Of a stretch of DNA of 64,000 nucleotides, positions 1 through 8,194 are shown piece after piece. Below the pieces are notes generated by a model that was not told where the DNA came from, searched no databases, and was given only the letters and a program-made list of their open reading frames with translations. The translations under genes and the position numbers were made by a program. Every line of letters starts with the position of its first letter. The first letter of the stretch is position 1. The DNA is taken from contig NZ_BMVG01000001.1 in the NCBI RefSeq assembly GCF_014650595.1, positions 372,001 through 436,000 on the forward strand, written 5' to 3'. The DNA is from Streptomyces alanosinicus (lineage in GTDB: Bacteria > Actinomycetota > Actinomycetes > Streptomycetales > Streptomycetaceae).

Positions 1-47
1 GCGTACCCTGGGGTGCGCCGAAGAATCGAAGTCACAGGGAGCCGGTC

Positions 48-1013
48 GTGTCCGCAGTCGCACCCGACGGACGCAAGATGCTGCGCCTGGAGGTCCGCAA
101 CAGCCAGACCCCCATCGAGCGCAAGCCCGAGTGGATCAAGACCCGGGCGAAAATGGGTCCCGAGTACACGAAGATGCAGAACCTCGTGAAGAGCGAGGGC
201 CTGCACACGGTCTGCCAGGAAGCCGGCTGCCCGAACATCTACGAGTGCTGGGAGGACCGCGAGGCGACCTTCCTCATCGGCGGCGACCAGTGCACCCGGC
301 GCTGCGACTTCTGCCAGATCGACACCGGCAAGCCCGAGGCCCTGGACCGCGACGAGCCGCGCCGTGTCGGCGAGTCCGTGGTCACGATGGACCTGAACTA
401 CGCCACCATCACCGGCGTCGCCCGCGACGACCTGGAGGACGGCGGCGCCTGGCTGTACGCCGAGACCGTGCGCCAGATCCACCAGCAGACCGCCGGGCGG
501 GAGGGCGGCCGTACGAAGGTCGAGCTGCTGGCCCCCGACTTCAACGCGGTCCCCGAGCAGCTGGCCGAGGTCTTCTCCGCCCGCCCCGAGGTCTTCGCGC
601 ACAACGTCGAGACGGTCCCCCGGATCTTCAAGCGGATCCGCCCCGGCTTCCGCTACGAGCGCTCCCTGAAGGTCATCACCGAGGCCCGCGACGTCGGCCT
701 GGTGACCAAGTCGAACCTGATCCTCGGCATGGGCGAGACCCGCGAGGAGATCAGCGAGGCGCTGAAGCAGCTGCACGACGCCGGCTGCGAGCTGGTCACC
801 ATCACCCAGTACCTGCGCCCCTCCGTCCGGCACCACCCGGTCGAGCGCTGGGTGAAGCCGCAGGAGTTCGTGGAGCTGAAGGAGGAGGCCGAGCAGATCG
901 GTTTCTCCGGTGTGATGTCCGGCCCGCTGGTGCGCTCCTCCTACCGCGCCGGGCGGCTGTACCAGATGGCGATCGAGAAGCGGGGTTCGTACATCGCCTC
1001 GCAGGCGGTGTGA
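48..1013 (+). CDS. lipA: Lipoyl synthase
   Basis: Radical-SAM enzyme that inserts two sulfurs into octanoyl groups carried on lipoyl domains of 2-oxoacid dehydrogenases and GcvH, in the cytoplasm. The 321-residue length is normal for the family. Both [4Fe-4S] cysteine sets are visible: the LipA-specific C56-x4-C61-x5-C67 and the radical-SAM C82-x3-C86-x2-C89 (CTRRCDFC). The GTG start is chosen because AGGGAG (36-41) lies six bases upstream; the gene begins 47 bases into the window, so lipB is probably just outside. A long hairpin follows 90 bases after the stop. Very confident. Confidence 0.97.
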   Translation: MSAVAPDGRKMLRLEVRNSQTPIERKPEWIKTRAKMGPEYTKMQNLVKSEGLHTVCQEAGCPNIYECWEDREATFLIGGDQCTRRCDFCQIDTGKPEALDRDEPRRVGESVVTMDLNYATITGVARDDLEDGGAWLYAETVRQIHQQTAGREGGRTKVELLAPDFNAVPEQLAEVFSARPEVFAHNVETVPRIFKRIRPGFRYERSLKVITEARDVGLVTKSNLILGMGETREEISEALKQLHDAGCELVTITQYLRPSVRHHPVERWVKPQEFVELKEEAEQIGFSGVMSGPLVRSSYRAGRLYQMAIEKRGSYIASQAV

Positions 1014-1103
1014 TCCCGGCGCGGTGACCCGCGCCGGCAACCCGCGCAGCACCACGCGTGTGAATTCGCGCACAAGCAGCTACTGGCCAGTAAAGGCCGA
1101 GTC

Positions 1104-1154
1104 GACGCGGCCCTGACCGTCCTCGCTGATGAGGACCGGCATCAGGGCCGCGTC
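1104..1154 (+). terminator. Hairpin terminator after lipA
   Basis: A perfect 13-bp inverted repeat (1104-1116 and 1142-1154, GACGCGGCCCTGA and its complement) encloses a second arm pair (GTCCTC/GAGGAC), giving one long interrupted stem. It lies 90 bases after lipA and before the next gene. No U-tract follows, as is usual in Streptomyces. Confidence 0.75.
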
Positions 1155-1183
1155 AGCGTTTGAGCCCTCTGTATCAAGGCTTC

Positions 1184-1224
1184 ATTGGTGTTTGACCGGT
1201 CGGACACGCCCTGGTAACACCAAT
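1184..1224. promoter_or_regulatory. 9-bp inverted repeat in promoter region
   Basis: ATTGGTGTT (1184-1192) and AACACCAAT (1216-1224) form a perfect inverted repeat with a 23-base gap. It overlaps a possible -35 TTGACC (1192-1197) that is 17 bases from TAACAC. It could be an operator for the small gene at 1281. The regulator is unknown and the promoter match is only fair. Confidence 0.4.
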
Positions 1225-1280
1225 CAGTGACTCTGGTATCACGCCTCGTACACCACCCGCTCCGAGGGGGGACCTCGATC

Positions 1281-1478
1281 ATGCAGGCCGCGCCCGTACG
1301 CGCCACCGCCATCCCGACCTTCACCGACGCGCTGCGCGCCGTCGAGTCGCTGCTCATGAGCAGCGGACAGCGCACCGCCCGGCGCAACGCATGGACCTCC
1401 GTGCTGGAGGACCGCCGGCGCGCCAAGGACCGGGTCGAGGCGCAGCGCTTCCTGGATCAGGCCGCCGACCGCCCCTGA
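1281..1478 (+). CDS. Small conserved hypothetical protein (65 aa)
   Basis: A 65-residue basic protein beginning MQAAPVRATAIPTF, rich in Arg, Ala and Gln, probably mostly helical (DALRAVESLLMSSG, then an Arg/Glu-rich helix). No signal peptide, membrane segment or known domain is seen. The ATG is preferred over upstream in-frame starts because a G-rich tract (GAGGGGGG, about 1264-1271) sits at ribosome-binding distance. It lies between lipA and the DUF4191 gene, where streptomycetes, as I recall, carry a small conserved gene. The role is unknown. Confidence 0.65.
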   Translation: MQAAPVRATAIPTFTDALRAVESLLMSSGQRTARRNAWTSVLEDRRRAKDRVEAQRFLDQAADRP

Positions 1479-1533
1479 TCGCCCCCGTCCCTTCCCTCCG
1501 GGCACTGCCGTCGTCCGCGCTCCCGGGGCCACG

Positions 1534-1539
1534 TAGACT
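1534..1539 (+). promoter_or_regulatory. -10 element of a leaderless promoter (TAGACT)
   Basis: TAGACT ends seven bases before the ATG at 1547. That places the transcription start at, or within a base of, the start codon, and no Shine-Dalgarno sequence is present. This is the TANNNT-N6/7-start arrangement typical of leaderless actinobacterial genes. Confidence 0.6.
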
Positions 1540-1546
1540 TCGTGGC

Positions 1547-2236
1547 ATGGCGAGGAAGGAATCCGCGGTGGACCCCGCGAACGCTGGGCGACTGAAGCAG
1601 ATCGCTCTCACGTACAAGATGACCCGCAAGGCCGACAAGAAGATCGGGCTTGTGCTCGGGGCCGTCGGCATCGGCACCCTCGCTGTCTTTCTCGCGATCG
1701 GGTTCCTGCTCGGCCACCCGGTCTATCTGGGCATCTTCGGCCTGCTGATCGCCCTGCTGGCGACGGCGATCGTGTTCGGCCGCCGGGCCGAGCGCGCCGC
1801 CTTCGGCCAGATGGAGGGCCAGCCGGGTGCCGCTGCCGCCGTGCTCGACAACATCGGCCGGGGCTGGACGACGACTCCGGCGGTGGCGATGAACCGCAGC
1901 CAGGACGTGGTGCACCGGGCCGTCGGCAAGGCCGGCATCGTGCTGGTCGCCGAGGGCAACCCGAACCGGGTGAAGAGCCTGCTGGCCGCCGAGAAGAAGA
2001 AGATGAACCGCATCGTGGCCGACGTCCCGGTGCACGACGTCATCGTCGGCGAGGGCGAGGGCCAGGTCGAGCTGAAGAAGCTGCGCACGACCCTGCTGAA
2101 GTTCCCGCGCGTACTGACCGGCCCGCAGGTGACGGCCACCACCGACCGACTGCGCGCCATGGGCGACCTGCTGAGCAACATGCCGGTGCCGAAGGGCCCC
2201 ATGCCCAAGGGCATGCGGATGCCGAAGGGCCGCTGA
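1547..2236 (+). CDS. DUF4191 membrane protein
   Basis: A 229-residue protein of the DUF4191 family, conserved next to lipA in actinobacteria. Two adjacent hydrophobic segments (about residues 32-55 and 58-80) should form a membrane hairpin. The rest is cytoplasmic, with a conserved core (GWTTTPAVAMNRSQD) and a Met/Pro/Lys-rich tail of MPK-type repeats. The start at 1547 is set by the leaderless TAGACT element; the frame stays open upstream but with unnatural composition. The link to lipoate metabolism is only positional, and the function is unknown. Confidence 0.85.
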   Translation: MARKESAVDPANAGRLKQIALTYKMTRKADKKIGLVLGAVGIGTLAVFLAIGFLLGHPVYLGIFGLLIALLATAIVFGRRAERAAFGQMEGQPGAAAAVLDNIGRGWTTTPAVAMNRSQDVVHRAVGKAGIVLVAEGNPNRVKSLLAAEKKKMNRIVADVPVHDVIVGEGEGQVELKKLRTTLLKFPRVLTGPQVTATTDRLRAMGDLLSNMPVPKGPMPKGMRMPKGR

Positions 2237-2241
2237 AGCTC

Positions 2242-2763
2242 CTAGTTCAGGGTCCGGAACGCCCGCTCGCAGTAGACCATCGGGGCTCCCTCGCCCAGCC
2301 GCACTCCCGTTACCCGGCCGATCAGGATCGTGTGATCCCCGGCCGGGTAACGCGCGTATGCGGCACAGTCCAGCTGCACGGGCGCCTGCTGCACCGTCGG
2401 CAGGCCGGTGGGGCCCGGCTGGAGAAGGGCGTCGGAGAACTTGTCCGCGCCCTTGGTGGCGAAGAGCAGGGCCAGCCCCTGGTGCTCGGGGGCCAGCACG
2501 CTCACCGCGAAGTGGTCGCACCCGGCGAAGACCGCGGACGAGTCGGCCGCGTCCGCGAGGCAGACCAGGACCAGCGGTGGCTCCAGGGAGACGGAACAGA
2601 AGGAGCTGGCCGTGAAGCCGCGCGGGGTGCCGTCCTCGCAGCGGGCGGTCACCACCACCACGCCCGACGGAAAGCGCGCCATGGCGTCCTGGAACTCCCC
2701 GGGCGTCACCTCGGGCGCCAGCAGATCCTGAGCGGGCGCCATCAGATCCTGAGTGTCGGTCAT
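2242..2763 (-). CDS. Flavin reductase-like domain protein
   Basis: A 173-residue FMN-binding split-barrel protein of the flavin reductase family, which supplies reduced flavin to partner monooxygenases. Visible family features are FPSGVVVVTA near the N terminus, GFTASSFCSVSLEPP (flavin contact), the central FAVSVLA strand, and GDHTILIGRV near the C terminus. The ATG at 2763 follows AGGTGG at a 7-base gap; an in-frame upstream start at 2775 lacks this. It converges on the DUF4191 gene with five bases between the stops. No partner oxygenase is adjacent, so the substrate system is unknown. Confidence 0.85.
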   Translation of the reverse strand: MTDTQDLMAPAQDLLAPEVTPGEFQDAMARFPSGVVVVTARCEDGTPRGFTASSFCSVSLEPPLVLVCLADAADSSAVFAGCDHFAVSVLAPEHQGLALLFATKGADKFSDALLQPGPTGLPTVQQAPVQLDCAAYARYPAGDHTILIGRVTGVRLGEGAPMVYCERAFRTLN

Positions 2764-2983
2764 ACCGCGTACCACCTGTCCCGAAGTCCGGGCCTGCGTC
2801 GGGCCTGGGCAGGCCGGCGACAGTCCGTGTCCGGGCCGTCACGGCCACCGATCACGACTATGCCGTCGGTGCGGGGAGCGGGCAACCTGATGCGGAGGCG
2901 CCCCGCCGTCACCGGGTGCGGGCAGGTGGCAGGGTGCTCGCGCGGCCGGAAACGGCCGAAACAGTCGGACCCGTCAGGCCCGC

Positions 2984-3010
2984 CAGATCCGTCAGATCCG
3001 TCAGATCCGT
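2984..3010. repeat. Three tandem 9-bp repeats over a stop codon
   Basis: CAGATCCGT occurs three times in direct tandem (2984-2992, 2993-3001, 3002-3010). The copies span the stop codon of the RDD gene, so loss or gain of one copy would only alter its extreme C terminus and 3' end. Confidence 0.7.
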
Positions 3011-3471
3011 ACTTCGACGGTCTGCGCGAGCCGGTCGTGCAGGCCGCGGCCGTCGCGGTCCCAGATCAGCGCGGGGACGGCGAGGCACAGCAGCACCGTG
3101 CGCAGCAGCGAGCGCAGCGGGTTGACCGTGCCCGTACTCAGGGCCACCACCCGGATGCCGCAGAGCCGCTTGCCCGGGGTGAAGCCGATCGTGCCGACGG
3201 TCAGGACGCTCATCACGAAGAAGACACCGAGTGCCCAGTTGCTCGTCGCAGGCACCCGATAGCCATCCGTGATCAGGCCGTATGCGATCAGAACGCTCAG
3301 TCCCCAGTCCACCGCGAGCGCGCCGAGCCGCCGTCCCGGGCGTGCGATCGAGTTCGGCCCCTCCTCCGGAAGGCCGAGCTGCTCGCCCCGGTAGCCGAAG
3401 TCGGCACCGGCGTCTTCCATGGCCGCGCGGGGGCCGGAGAGCCACGAGCCGAGTGCTTGCCTGTTGTCCAC
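3001..3471 (-). CDS. RDD family membrane protein
   Basis: A 156-residue RDD-domain protein. The signature is complete: an Arg near the first membrane span (RPGRRLGALAVDW), the FTPGKRLCGIRV segment, and the final DRDGRGLHDRLAQT. Three hydrophobic spans are visible. RDD proteins are often proposed as small transporters or membrane assembly factors, and the role here is unknown. The GTG start is favoured because TACCGT lies exactly six bases upstream, implying a leaderless message. It is divergent from glnA, with the GlnR operator between them. Confidence 0.88.
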   Translation of the reverse strand: MDNRQALGSWLSGPRAAMEDAGADFGYRGEQLGLPEEGPNSIARPGRRLGALAVDWGLSVLIAYGLITDGYRVPATSNWALGVFFVMSVLTVGTIGFTPGKRLCGIRVVALSTGTVNPLRSLLRTVLLCLAVPALIWDRDGRGLHDRLAQTVEVRI

Positions 3472-3477
3472 CCGTCC

Positions 3478-3483
3478 ACGGTA
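3478..3483 (-). promoter_or_regulatory. -10 element of leaderless RDD promoter (TACCGT)
   Basis: On the minus strand TACCGT is followed by six bases and then the GTG start of the RDD gene. The predicted transcription start is the first base of the start codon. Confidence 0.55.
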
Positions 3484-3546
3484 CTGCGCCCGGTTTCGGG
3501 CACTGTGCCGAGGGGTGTGTCGGGGCTACGGTGGACCTGCGGCCGG

Positions 3547-3584
3547 TTAACTTCTGCGAAACAAATGGGTCACGCCCGAGAAAT
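3547..3584 (+). promoter_or_regulatory. Four-box GlnR operator of glnA
   Basis: Four 5-bp boxes are spaced exactly six bases apart: TTAAC (3547-3551), GAAAC (3558-3562), GTCAC (3569-3573) and GAAAT (3580-3584). This matches the actinobacterial GlnR pattern gTnAC-n6-GaAAC repeated twice, and it lies about 100 bases upstream of glnA. GlnR is the OmpR-type global nitrogen regulator, encoded elsewhere. The spacing makes the call strong. Confidence 0.85.
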
Positions 3585-3681
3585 CACCCGTCCCTAGGGT
3601 CGACCCCAGCGTGTGCCACCGCACTGGCCGCACGAACGATCTACCACCCCGGCGAGGACGGTCGGGAGTAGGAGGAGCTGG

Positions 3682-5091
3682 ATGTTCCAGAACGCCGACG
3701 AGGCCAAGAAGTTCATCGCGGACGAGGACGTCAAGTTCGTCGACGTCCGCTTCTGCGACCTGCCGGGCGTCATGCAGCACTTCACGGTGCCCGTCGATGC
3801 GTTCGACCCGGACGAGGAGCTGGCCTTCGACGGATCGTCGATCCGTGGTTTCCAGGCCATCCACGAGTCCGACATGGCCCTGCGCGCCGACCTGTCCACC
3901 GCCCGCGTCGACCCGTTCCGCCGGGACAAAACGCTCAACATCAACTTCTTCATCCACGACCCGATCACGGGCGAGCAGTACTCCCGTGACCCGCGCAACG
4001 TGGCGAAGAAGGCGGAGGCGTACCTGGCGTCGACGGGCATCGCCGACACCGCGTACTTCGGCCCCGAGGCCGAGTTCTACGTCTTCGACTCCGTCCGCTT
4101 CGCGACCACCGCGAACGAGTCCTTCTACCACATCGACTCCGAGGCGGGCGCCTGGAACACCGGTGCCGTCGAGGACAACCGTGGCTACAAGGTCCGCTAC
4201 AAGGGCGGCTACTTCCCGGTCCCGCCGGTCGACCACTTCGCCGACCTGCGCGCCGAGATCTCCCTGGAGCTGGAGAAGAACGGCCTGAAGGTCGAGCGCC
4301 AGCACCACGAGGTGGGCACCGCCGGCCAGGCGGAGATCAACTACAAGTTCAACACCCTGCTGGCCGCCGCCGACGACCTGCAGCTCTTCAAGTACATCGT
4401 GAAGAACGTGGCCTGGCGCAACGGCAAGACCGCGACCTTCATGCCGAAGCCGATCTTCGGTGACAACGGCTCGGGCATGCATGTGCACCAGTCGCTGTGG
4501 GCCAACGGCGACCCGCTGTTCTACGACGAGGCCGGCTACGCGGGCCTGTCGGACACCGCCCGCTACTACATCGGCGGCATCCTCAAGCACGCCCCGTCGC
4601 TGCTCGCCTTCACCAACCCGACGGTGAACTCGTACCACCGTCTGGTGCCGGGCTTCGAGGCGCCGATCAACCTGGTGTACTCGCAGCGCAACCGCTCCGC
4701 CGCCATGCGTATCCCGATCACCGGCTCCAACCCGAAGGCCAAGCGCGTCGAGTTCCGCGCGCCCGACTCCTCCGGCAACCCGTACCTGGCCTTCTCCGCC
4801 CTGCTGCTGGCGGGCCTGGACGGCATCAAGAACAAGATCGAGCCGGCCGAGCCGATCGACAAGGACCTGTACGAGCTGGCTCCCGAGGAGCACGCGAACG
4901 TCGCCCAGGTCCCGACCTCGCTGCCCGCCGTCCTCGACTCGCTCGAGGCCGACCACGAGTTCCTCCTCCAGGGCGACGTGTTCACGCCGGATCTGATCGA
5001 GACGTGGATCGACTTCAAGCGCACCAACGAGATCGCGCCGCTCCAGCTGCGTCCGCACCCGCACGAGTTCGAGCTGTACTTCGACGTGTGA
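3682..5091 (+). CDS. glnA: Glutamine synthetase type I
   Basis: ATP-dependent synthesis of glutamine from glutamate and ammonium, acting as a dodecamer in the cytoplasm. The 469 residues match GSI-beta enzymes. Visible are the beta-grasp N domain (DLPGVMQHF), the FDGSSIRGF loop, the metal-site PEAEFYVF, the ATP region [14 protein letters not shown] and the glutamate flap NPTVNSY. Tyr397 in [10 protein letters not shown] is the adenylylation site used by GlnE, encoded at 41.6 kb. The ATG is chosen because GGAGGAG (3671-3677) is ideally placed; the frame is open upstream to 3613. It has a GlnR operator and its own terminator. Confidence 0.98.
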   Translation: MFQNADEAKKFIADEDVKFVDVRFCDLPGVMQHFTVPVDAFDPDEELAFDGSSIRGFQAIHESDMALRADLSTARVDPFRRDKTLNINFFIHDPITGEQYSRDPRNVAKKAEAYLASTGIADTAYFGPEAEFYVFDSVRFATTANESFYHIDSEAGAWNTGAVEDNRGYKVRYKGGYFPVPPVDHFADLRAEISLELEKNGLKVERQHHEVGTAGQAEINYKFNTLLAAADDLQLFKYIVKNVAWRNGKTATFMPKPIFGDNGSGMHVHQSLWANGDPLFYDEAGYAGLSDTARYYIGGILKHAPSLLAFTNPTVNSYHRLVPGFEAPINLVYSQRNRSAAMRIPITGSNPKAKRVEFRAPDSSGNPYLAFSALLLAGLDGIKNKIEPAEPIDKDLYELAPEEHANVAQVPTSLPAVLDSLEADHEFLLQGDVFTPDLIETWIDFKRTNEIAPLQLRPHPHEFELYFDV

Positions 5092-5124
5092 CAGACGTCT
5101 GACGCGTCGGATCCCCTGGGATCG

Positions 5125-5156
5125 GAAGGCCCCTCGGCTCGCGCCGGGGGGCCTTC
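5125..5156 (+). terminator. glnA terminator
   Basis: GAAGGCCCC (5125-5133) pairs with GGGGCCTTC (5148-5156) over a 14-base loop, 33 bases after the glnA stop. Confidence 0.85.
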
Positions 5157-5286
5157 GGCGTGCCCGGCCCGTGTGCGGTGTCGCACGGTGTCGAAGCCGC
5201 AGGCGCAACCTTTTGCGCTTCCCAGACTTCCTACTGTCGGGGGATCATCCCTCCAGACCATGCCGGACGAGAGAGGTTGAACGGGG

Positions 5287-5541
5287 ATGCCGGAAAAGGA
5301 CGACTGGGAGCGGGAATTCGATCACCGCTGGGCGAATTCCGCCGAGCACAAGGAGCCCTCCGCCCGGGCCCGGATGCTCGCCGCGCGCTGGCGGGACAAC
5401 CCGCCGGACCCGGCGCCCTTCCGGGGCGACCCCGGCCCGGCGCCGCGCCGTTCGTCCTGGGCATCGACGGCCATGGTCTTCGGCTGTGTGGTCGCGGTGA
5501 TGGTGCTGATCGGACTGGTGCAGTTCGGCTCGGCACGCTAG
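5287..5541 (+). CDS. Small membrane-anchored hypothetical protein (84 aa)
   Basis: An 84-residue protein with a charged, Arg/Pro-rich N-terminal part (residues 1-60, ending APRRSS) and one C-terminal transmembrane helix (about residues 60-80, AMVFGCVVAVMVLIGL). This suggests a tail-anchored, cytoplasm-facing topology. GAGAGG upstream of the ATG is a reasonable ribosome-binding site. It follows glnA as an independent unit and precedes the HtpX gene by 113 bases. No domain is recognised and the function is unknown. Confidence 0.75.
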   Translation: MPEKDDWEREFDHRWANSAEHKEPSARARMLAARWRDNPPDPAPFRGDPGPAPRRSSWASTAMVFGCVVAVMVLIGLVQFGSAR

Positions 5542-5654
5542 GGCGACCCACAGATACGTTTTGCCGCTCCTAGGGCCGTTCGGAACCGCTTCATGGCATT
5601 CGGCAGGTGCACACTGGACAGCGGGACGAGTGCCTGACTGCGGGGTGATGCAAG

Positions 5655-6575
5655 ATGCAGAGCCGCTTCCGGAGCGATCGACGGCTGACCGTGCGCATGG
5701 GACTCACGCTGTTCCTGCTCGGTCTGCTGTACGTGGGCTTCATCGCCGCGTTGATCACGCTGCTGAGGTCCTGGGTGCTGGTCGTCGTGCTGGTCGGAGC
5801 GATGTTCGTGGCGCAGTTCTGGTTCTCCGACCGGATCGCCATGTTCGCGATGCACGGACGCGTGGTGGAGCGGGAGGAGTATCCCGAGCTGCACGCGGTG
5901 GTCGACCGGCTGTGCGCGATCGCGGACATGCCCAAGCCGGTGGTCGCGGTGTCCGACATGGACATGCCCAACGCATTCGCGACCGGCCGGAATCCCGACC
6001 ACGCCGTGGTCTGTGTGACCACGGGGCTGCTACGCCGACTGGAGCCGGCCGAGCTGGAGGGTGTGCTGGCGCACGAGCTGTCGCACGTCGCGCACAAGGA
6101 CGTCGCCGTGATCACGATCGCGTCCTTCCTGGGCGTGCTGGCGGGCCTGATCGTGCGGTTCGCCTTCTACTCGCAGGTCTTCGGCGGAGGCCGCAGGGAC
6201 CAGAACACGGCCGCGATCTTCGCCGCCGTCCTGGGTGTGTCCGCGGCGGTGTACGCGCTCAGCTTCCTGCTGATCCGGGCGCTGTCCCGGTACCGGGAGC
6301 TGGCGGCGGACCGCGCGGCCGCGCATCTCACCGGCCGCCCGTCGGCCCTCGCCTCGGCGCTCACCAAGGTCTCCGGGGACATCGCCCGGATCCCGACCAA
6401 GGATCTGCGCACCGCCCAGGCCTTCAACGCCTTCTACTTCACCCCGGCGACCGGGAAGGAGCCCGGCATCGAGCGGTATCTCTCCACGCACCCGACCCTG
6501 GAGCAGCGGCTGGAGCAGCTGGGCCGGATCTCGGCGGAGCTGGGCGAGGCCGCCAGCCCGGGGAAGGCGGGCTGA
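5655..6575 (+). CDS. htpX: HtpX-like membrane zinc metalloprotease
   Basis: An M48-family integral-membrane protease that degrades misfolded membrane proteins. The 306 residues are typical. The zinc motif HELSH has H140, E141 and H144, and the third ligand lies in ELAADRAA further on. There are two N-terminal membrane spans (about 17-58) and two more around and after the active site (about 150-170 and 185-205). The next gene starts three bases after the stop and encodes a PspAB-type protein, so a membrane-stress module is likely. Confidence 0.92.
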   Translation: MQSRFRSDRRLTVRMGLTLFLLGLLYVGFIAALITLLRSWVLVVVLVGAMFVAQFWFSDRIAMFAMHGRVVEREEYPELHAVVDRLCAIADMPKPVVAVSDMDMPNAFATGRNPDHAVVCVTTGLLRRLEPAELEGVLAHELSHVAHKDVAVITIASFLGVLAGLIVRFAFYSQVFGGGRRDQNTAAIFAAVLGVSAAVYALSFLLIRALSRYRELAADRAAAHLTGRPSALASALTKVSGDIARIPTKDLRTAQAFNAFYFTPATGKEPGIERYLSTHPTLEQRLEQLGRISAELGEAASPGKAG

Positions 6576-6578
6576 GCG

Positions 6579-7163
6579 TTGGGGCTGCTGGACATCCTGC
6601 TGGGCCGGACGAAACCGGTCGCGCCCGATCTCGATCAGCTCTTCGCGCTGCCCTCGGCGGCCGTGACCCTCCAGGCCGCGGCCGGCTTCACCCCGACCGG
6701 GACGGGCGCGGTGTGCTTCGCCACGGTGGAGGGAGCGGCCTTCGAGCAGACCCACCGCGAGGTGCAGGCGCTGCTGGACGCGGACACGGACCGCGCGGGG
6801 CCGCCGGTGGAGCTGCGGCGGGACGACTACGGATACTCCTGGCTGGTCTCCGCGCGCACCCCGGAGCAGCTGCCGGAGCTGGTCAACGACCTGCACGCGG
6901 TGAACAGCGCGATGGAGGTCAACGGCTTCGGCCCGCAACTGCTGTGCTCACTGGCCGCGTTCACGGACGACGGCGGCCGCACGCTGGCGCTGGTCTACCT
7001 CTACAAGCGGGCCGCGTTCTACCCCTTCGCCCCGCTGCCCGGCGGCGGCGAACGCCGGGACAGCGCGCTGGAGCTCCAGGTGAAGGCGGCGCTCGCGAAC
7101 GATCTGCGGATCGAGCAGGACCTGAGCCGCTGGTTCCCGGTGTGGGGCGCCCCCGGTCTGTGA
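6579..7163 (+). CDS. PspAB-type phage-shock-associated protein
   Basis: A 194-residue soluble protein resembling PspAB, described as a partner of PspA/HtpX membrane-stress systems in actinobacteria and archaea. It begins MGLLDILLGR and has the conserved DDYGYSWLV and LYLYKR-like core (LVYLYKRAAFYPFAP). The start is TTG, three bases after the htpX stop; no ATG or GTG occurs nearby, so TTG and translational coupling to htpX are the best reading. PspA itself is not in the window. Family assignment is by recalled pattern. Confidence 0.78.
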   Translation: MGLLDILLGRTKPVAPDLDQLFALPSAAVTLQAAAGFTPTGTGAVCFATVEGAAFEQTHREVQALLDADTDRAGPPVELRRDDYGYSWLVSARTPEQLPELVNDLHAVNSAMEVNGFGPQLLCSLAAFTDDGGRTLALVYLYKRAAFYPFAPLPGGGERRDSALELQVKAALANDLRIEQDLSRWFPVWGAPGL

Positions 7164-7174
7164 CCGGGGGCGCC
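7146..7174. terminator. Bidirectional hairpin over the PspAB stop codon
   Basis: GGCGCCCCCGGTC (7146-7158) pairs perfectly with GACCGGGGGCGCC (7162-7174) around a 3-base loop. The stop codon is inside the structure. It separates this gene from the convergent small membrane gene. Confidence 0.85.
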
Positions 7175-7179
7175 ATCGC

Positions 7180-7464
7180 TCACCTGCTCTTCTCGCGCTC
7201 CTGCCGGCGGGTCTCGAAGGGGCGCTCACGGCGGTAGCGGCGCTCCCACCTGGCCTGCCGGTCCCGGCGCTCGCGGTAGGCGCGGTAGTTCTCCGGCGGG
7301 GGCGGGGTGCCCATGCCGGTGCCGGTGGTCGGTGGGGTGCCGGGGGTGCCACGTCCGCGCGTCGCGTACACGTACAGCAGCGCGACGGCGGCGAGCCACC
7401 ACAGATGGTTTCCGATTCCGAGGATCACCAGGACGGCGGTCCCGGACACGACGATGCCACGCAT
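7180..7464 (-). CDS. Small membrane protein, hypothetical (94 aa)
   Basis: A 94-residue protein. Residues 5-35 form one or two hydrophobic segments (GTAVLVILGIGNHLWWLAAVALLYVYA). Then come a Thr/Pro/Gly linker and a strongly basic Arg-rich tail (RAYRERRDRQARWERRYRRE), likely cytoplasmic. The ATG at 7464 follows GGAGG (minus strand). It converges on the PspAB gene across a hairpin. No family is recognised; the Arg-rich tail could contact nucleic acid or acidic lipids, which is inference only. Confidence 0.7.
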   Translation of the reverse strand: MRGIVVSGTAVLVILGIGNHLWWLAAVALLYVYATRGRGTPGTPPTTGTGMGTPPPPENYRAYRERRDRQARWERRYRRERPFETRRQEREKSR

Positions 7465-7640
7465 GACGGACCTCCTCCGTGAGGTGAGAGAGGCTGGGGT
7501 GGAGTGTGTCGGCTTCGTGCCGTTTGTTCAGCGTAGGGAGGCTGACACCCCATCCGCATCCCGTTTTCCGCCCGGCGGGACCACCGTGGGTGAAGGGCCG
7601 TGAGACTGAGCCTGCGCCGCCGCGGACGTGGACATGCGCG

Positions 7641-7674
7641 CGCCGGGTGCCCCGGGGAACCGGGGCACCCGGCG
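7641..7674 (-). terminator. Strong hairpin terminator
   Basis: A perfect 15-bp stem (7641-7655 with 7660-7674) closes on a 4-base GGAA loop. It lies 24 bases past the stop of the minus-strand gene at 7698, so it ends that transcript. Confidence 0.85.
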
Positions 7675-7697
7675 GCGGTGTCACACCCTTGTCGGTG

Positions 7698-8012
7698 TCA
7701 GCGGCTGTAGCGCATGAGTGCGCGCACCATGTGGCAGGTCGTGTCGGACGGCGGGCGCATCCCGATCTCCTCCGCCGTGCCGCGGATCGTCTCGTCGCGG
7801 GCCTGGGCCGGCAGATAGATCCCGGAGTCGAGCAGGGCTATGGCGAGGCGCATGGCCTTCAGACGGCGGTTGTGGCTGACGTACCACTGGCGCGGCCGGC
7901 CGGCCGGCAGGGGCCGCTTCGTCAGGGGCTCGTAGGGAGAGTCGAACAGCACGGGATGCTGGACGGTGGACTGGGTGGGCGACGGCTTCTGCTTCAGGGC
8001 GGCAGCGGGCAC
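7698..8012 (-). CDS. Conserved hypothetical protein (104 aa)
   Basis: A small basic protein with a conserved core (LFDSPYEPLTKRPLPAGRPRQWYV, then NRRLKAMRLAIALLDSGIY) and a C-terminal CHMVRALMRYSR. No membrane segment is seen. Start choice: AGGAGG is immediately followed by ATG (8018), too close to serve it, whereas GTG at 8012 has a 6-base gap, so GTG is chosen. A TAGACT -10 box lies about 70 bases upstream on the minus strand. The protein is probably Streptomyces-specific, with unknown function. Confidence 0.72.
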   Translation of the reverse strand: MPAAALKQKPSPTQSTVQHPVLFDSPYEPLTKRPLPAGRPRQWYVSHNRRLKAMRLAIALLDSGIYLPAQARDETIRGTAEEIGMRPPSDTTCHMVRALMRYSR

Positions 8013-8079
8013 GGGCATCCTCCTGTCGCGGGCAGGGCACCGGCCGGACGCCCCGGCGATACCCTCGAACACTGCCTCT

Positions 8080-8085
8080 AGTCTA
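8080..8085 (-). promoter_or_regulatory. Candidate -10 box (TAGACT)
   Basis: TAGACT on the minus strand, about 68 bases before the GTG start at 8012, would give a 5' leader of about 60 bases. No clear -35 is seen. Confidence 0.4.
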
Positions 8086-8194
8086 CTGCCCGGCACTGAC
8101 ATCGAGACAGTCCGCAGAGTCCGGCAAACGTCCAGGTGGGGATGGGAATTGACTGCCTGTCACGGCAGGTTTGCCTGATGCCCGTGAGGTGGCC

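Noticed and set aside
8140..8165. Hairpin after the acyl ligase gene (CTGCC-TGTCAC-GGCAG)
   Set aside because: A five-base stem near the stop codon; not distinguishable from chance in high-GC DNA.
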